From an uncultured Erysipelotrichaceae bacterium (GTDB taxonomy: Bacteria > Bacillota_I > Bacilli_A > RF39 > UBA660): 7,804 bases of DNA. Made by a program: the position numbers and the translations under genes. The stretch lies in contig CADBSQ010000055.1 of the NCBI GenBank assembly GCA_902797415.1, positions 1-7,804 on the forward strand, given 5' to 3'. Below are positions 5,770 to 7,804 of the stretch, piece by piece. Within the stretch, counting starts at the first letter, position 1; each line of letters starts with the position of its first letter. Below the pieces are notes generated by a model. It saw nothing but the letters and a program-made list of their open reading frames with translations. It made no database searches and was not told where the DNA came from.

Positions 5770-7504
5770 ATATATAAATTTTTTTATTGAAAAGGGACAT
5801 AAACAAATACCATCTAGTCCAGTAGTACCAGAGGGAGATAATACAGTTTTATTTACTACTGCTGGTATGCAGCCTCTAACACCTTATTTAAGGGGTGAAA
5901 CTCATCCTTTAGGGACAAGATTAGTTGATTGTCAAAAATGTATTAGAACTAATGATTTGGATGAAGTAGGAGATTTAACTCATCATACATTTTTTGAAAT
6001 GCTTGGTAACTGGTCTTTAGGAGATTATTTTAAGAAAGAAAGTATTTCCTATTCTTTTGAATTTTTGACTGAGGTATTAAACATACCAATTGAAAGATTA
6101 GCAGTTACATGTTTTGTTGGCAACGATGAAACGCCAAAAGATGAAGAATCATTTAAAATATGGAATGAACTTGGCATACCAAAAGAAAGAATTGCCTTTT
6201 TAGGGGTAGATGATAATTGGTGGCCAGATTTTGGTGCATATGGTTTATGTGGGCCTGACTCAGAGATATTTTATTTCAGAAGTGATGATGAAATTCCAGA
6301 AGTTTTTGATCCAGAGGATGATAGATGGGTAGAAATATGGAATAACGTCTTCATGGAATATTATCATGATGAAAATGGATACATACCCCTTGAAAAGAAA
6401 AACGTAGACACTGGTATGGGAGTTGAAAGAGTAACTGCTATTTTAGAAGGTGTTAATGATAATTACAAATCAAGCATTTTTAAAGAATATATTGAATTAA
6501 TCGAAAAATATAGTGGTAAGTCATATGAGGGTAACGAAAAAAACATGAGAATTATCGCTGACCATGTTCGTACCATTGCTATGATTTTAGGTGAAAATTC
6601 TTCTGTTAAACCATCTAATACTGACCAAGGTTATATCTTAAGAAGATTAATTAGAAGAGTAATTAGACATGAAAAAGTCTTAGGTATAGATGTTAACAGC
6701 GACTTTCTAGAAATCATGCTTAGAAAAATAGTAAAAGACTATAAAAAATATTATAAAGAATTAGAAGAAAATGAAGAAAAAATAGTTAATTTAACTCTTC
6801 AAGAACAACAAAAGTTCAGTAAAACTATAGATAAAGGTTTAAAACAGTTTGAGAAAGTTATTAAACTTTCTAATAAAGAGATAAGTGGAAAAGATGCTTT
6901 TCATTTGTATGATACATATGGCTTCCCTCTTGAATTAACGGTTGAACTAGCGATTGAAAAAGGTCTAAAGGTAGATGAAGATGGGTTTTATAAATTATTT
7001 AAGGAACATCAAGAGAAATCAAGATTAGGTGCCCAAGGAAAATTTGAAAGTGGACTTTTATCAAAAGGTGAAGAGGAAACTAAATATCATACAGCAACAC
7101 ATCTTTTAAATGCTGCCCTAAAGGTAGTATTAAAAGACCCTAACATTCATCAAAAAGGAAGTAACATTACTAGTGAAAGATTACGTTTTGACTTTAATTT
7201 TGATAGGAAACTAACAGATGAAGAAAAAAAACAAATAGAAGATTTAATCAATAAATGGATTAGTGAAGATTTAAAAGTTACAAAGGTTCTAATGAAAAAA
7301 GAACAAGCTGTTAAAACAGGCGCAGAAGCTTCCTTCATAGAAAGATATCCAGATGAGGTAAACGTATATTCTATTGGAGATGTTTCTAAGGAGATATGTT
7401 CTGGACCTCATGTTAAATCTACTAAAGAATTAGGAACTTTTAAAATTAAAAAAGAAGAAGCTTCATCAAGTGGTATCAGACGAATTAAAGCGATTCTACA
7501 ATAA
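5753..7504 (+). CDS. alaS: Alanyl-tRNA synthetase, compact form lacking linker barrel and C-Ala domain
   Basis: Charges tRNA-Ala with alanine and clears mischarged Ser/Gly. The protein is 583 aa; typical bacterial AlaRS is about 870. The class II catalytic core is complete: FFIEKGHKQIPSSPVVPEGD (10-29), LFTTAGMQPLTPYL (33-46), QKCIRTNDLDEVGDLTHHTF and FEMLGNWSLGDYF (61-93), CGPDSE (166-171), and motif 3 TGMGVERV (220-227). The tRNA-recognition helices include ADHVRTIAMILGE (269-281) and QGYILRRLIRRVIRH (292-306), then LYDTYGFPLELT (385-396). The editing domain follows with HTATH (H446, H450) and CSGPH (C549, H553), the four metal ligands. Only about 50 residues separate LYDTYGFP from HTATH, so the beta-barrel linker is missing. 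The protein stops at RRIKAILQ, so the oligomerising C-Ala domain is absent too. No T-box lies ahead of it. Confidence 0.95.
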   Translation: MNLKDKYINFFIEKGHKQIPSSPVVPEGDNTVLFTTAGMQPLTPYLRGETHPLGTRLVDCQKCIRTNDLDEVGDLTHHTFFEMLGNWSLGDYFKKESISYSFEFLTEVLNIPIERLAVTCFVGNDETPKDEESFKIWNELGIPKERIAFLGVDDNWWPDFGAYGLCGPDSEIFYFRSDDEIPEVFDPEDDRWVEIWNNVFMEYYHDENGYIPLEKKNVDTGMGVERVTAILEGVNDNYKSSIFKEYIELIEKYSGKSYEGNEKNMRIIADHVRTIAMILGENSSVKPSNTDQGYILRRLIRRVIRHEKVLGIDVNSDFLEIMLRKIVKDYKKYYKELEENEEKIVNLTLQEQQKFSKTIDKGLKQFEKVIKLSNKEISGKDAFHLYDTYGFPLELTVELAIEKGLKVDEDGFYKLFKEHQEKSRLGAQGKFESGLLSKGEEETKYHTATHLLNAALKVVLKDPNIHQKGSNITSERLRFDFNFDRKLTDEEKKQIEDLINKWISEDLKVTKVLMKKEQAVKTGAEASFIERYPDEVNVYSIGDVSKEICSGPHVKSTKELGTFKIKKEEASSSGIRRIKAILQ

Positions 7505-7524
7505 ACACCTCATGGTGTTTTTTT
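7503..7524 (+). terminator. Rho-independent terminator after alaS
   Basis: AAACACC (7503-7509) pairs perfectly with GGTGTTT (7514-7520) around the loop TCAT, and a T7 run spans 7518-7524. The left arm starts within the alaS stop codon. Confidence 0.9.
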
Positions 7525-7598
7525 GTCAATAACTTGCGAAGATGTTTTAATATTTTCCAAGCATTGAAGGAATTCTTATTTGATTTAATTTTTAAATT

Positions 7599-7621
7599 TT
7601 CATTGATGCTGAAATCATGAA
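7599..7621. repeat. Imperfect inverted repeat in the alaS downstream spacer
   Basis: TTCATTGAT (7599-7607) and ATCATGAA (7614-7621) are complementary with one bulged T, around the loop GCTGAA. It has no T tail and lies 35 bases upstream of the next -35 box. It could be a protein-binding dyad or chance; the rest of 7525-7655 shows no gene. Confidence 0.3.
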
Positions 7622-7655
7622 CTATGAATTTTATTTAATGATTGTAAACAAAACC

Positions 7656-7684
7656 TTGAAAAAAGTTCTTGCTTGCTATAAAAT
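7656..7684 (+). promoter_or_regulatory. Promoter for the gene starting at 7710
   Basis: TTGAAA at 7656-7661 pairs with TAAAAT at 7679-7684 (17-base spacer). Alternatively the extended TGCTATAAA at 7674-7682 serves as the -10. The expected start is near 7690, giving a leader of about 20 bases. Confidence 0.65.
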
Positions 7685-7709
7685 TAAATCATAAGAAAGT
7701 AGGGCAACG

Positions 7710-7804
7710 ATGAAACTTGAAAAGAAAAACAAAATAATGGCAATATTTATAACAGTAGCAACGTTTTTAGTACTAGGAAGTATAGGTTTTGCCTTCTTTA
7801 GTAG
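7710..7804 (+). CDS. N-terminus of a membrane or exported protein (cut by window end)
   Basis: Only 31 codons are visible: a Lys-rich start (MKLEKKNK) followed by a hydrophobic stretch at about residues 9-30 that ends GSIGFAFFS. This is either a membrane anchor or a signal peptide. The end loosely resembles the GxxAYFS end of signal peptides found on SipW-dependent TasA/camelysin-type proteins, but too little is seen to say. AGGG at 7701-7704 lies five bases before ATG 7710, and a good promoter precedes it, so the start is well supported. The gene begins a new transcription unit after the alaS terminator. No function can be assigned. Confidence 0.75.
   Translation, partial: MKLEKKNKIMAIFITVATFLVLGSIGFAFFS

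Noticed and set aside
7150..7338. Minus-strand open frame of 62 codons within alaS
   Set aside because: It is opposite the editing domain of alaS; the Ser/Phe-rich translation is the usual shadow of a Lys/Glu-rich plus-strand gene.
7534..7620. Possible 28-codon plus-strand frame from TTG 7534
   Set aside because: It follows the alaS terminator directly, has no ribosome site and no promoter, and such lengths are expected by chance.
1..7804. CRISPR array, insertion sequence, tRNA or rRNA gene, or prophage module
   Set aside because: No regularly spaced repeats, transposase, terminal inverted repeats or tRNA-like cloverleaf were seen on either strand by eye.
1..7804. Mycoplasma-type code with TGA read as Trp
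   Set aside because: TGA ends the 360-aa gene and mreC at positions supported by a terminator and an ATGA overlap, and every Trp in the genes is TGG.

Overview
The window is AT-rich, strongly + strand-coding DNA from a bacterium using the standard code: TGA is a stop for the 360-aa gene and for mreC, and Trp is always TGG. Compact genes, short overlaps, GGAGG/AGGTGA ribosome sites, T-tailed hairpin terminators and the gene set (miaB, a YetF/DUF421 protein, SPOR protein-radC-mreC-mreD, alaS) suggest a low-GC Bacillota. A small-genome, uncultured Bacilli or Erysipelotrichia-like lineage fits best. This is inferred from gene content and style; no rRNA or other marker here settles it.

Layout. 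(1) 1-1240: the 3' part of miaB (tRNA methylthiotransferase), overlapped by a small multi-pass membrane protein of unknown function and closed by a terminator. (2) 1251-2388: a single-gene unit with its own extended -10 promoter and terminator, encoding an unrecognised 360-aa soluble helical protein. (3) 2405-3056: a YetF/DUF421 membrane protein. (4) 3083-5202: a cell-envelope cluster of membrane-anchored SPOR protein, radC, mreC and a very short mreD-like gene. The last three are joined by overlaps, and no mreB lies between radC and mreC. (5) 5185-7524: a clear promoter inside the end of mreD drives a P-loop (deoxy)nucleotide-kinase-like gene overlapping alaS, which ends at a strong terminator. 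(6) 7525-7804: a 185-bp non-coding stretch with a promoter, then the first 31 codons of a gene with an N-terminal hydrophobic anchor or signal.

The genes are mostly housekeeping: tRNA modification (miaB), tRNA charging with editing (alaS), nucleotide metabolism (kinase-like), and wall elongation or division (SPOR, MreC, MreD).

I see no CRISPR array, transposon, phage module, defence or toxin system. The points most worth attention are the unusually short alanyl-tRNA synthetase, which resembles the compact form I associate with Patescibacteria/CPR; the reduced, mreB-less mre cluster with a SPOR gene at the place held by spoIIB in Bacillus; and the unrecognised 360-aa gene.
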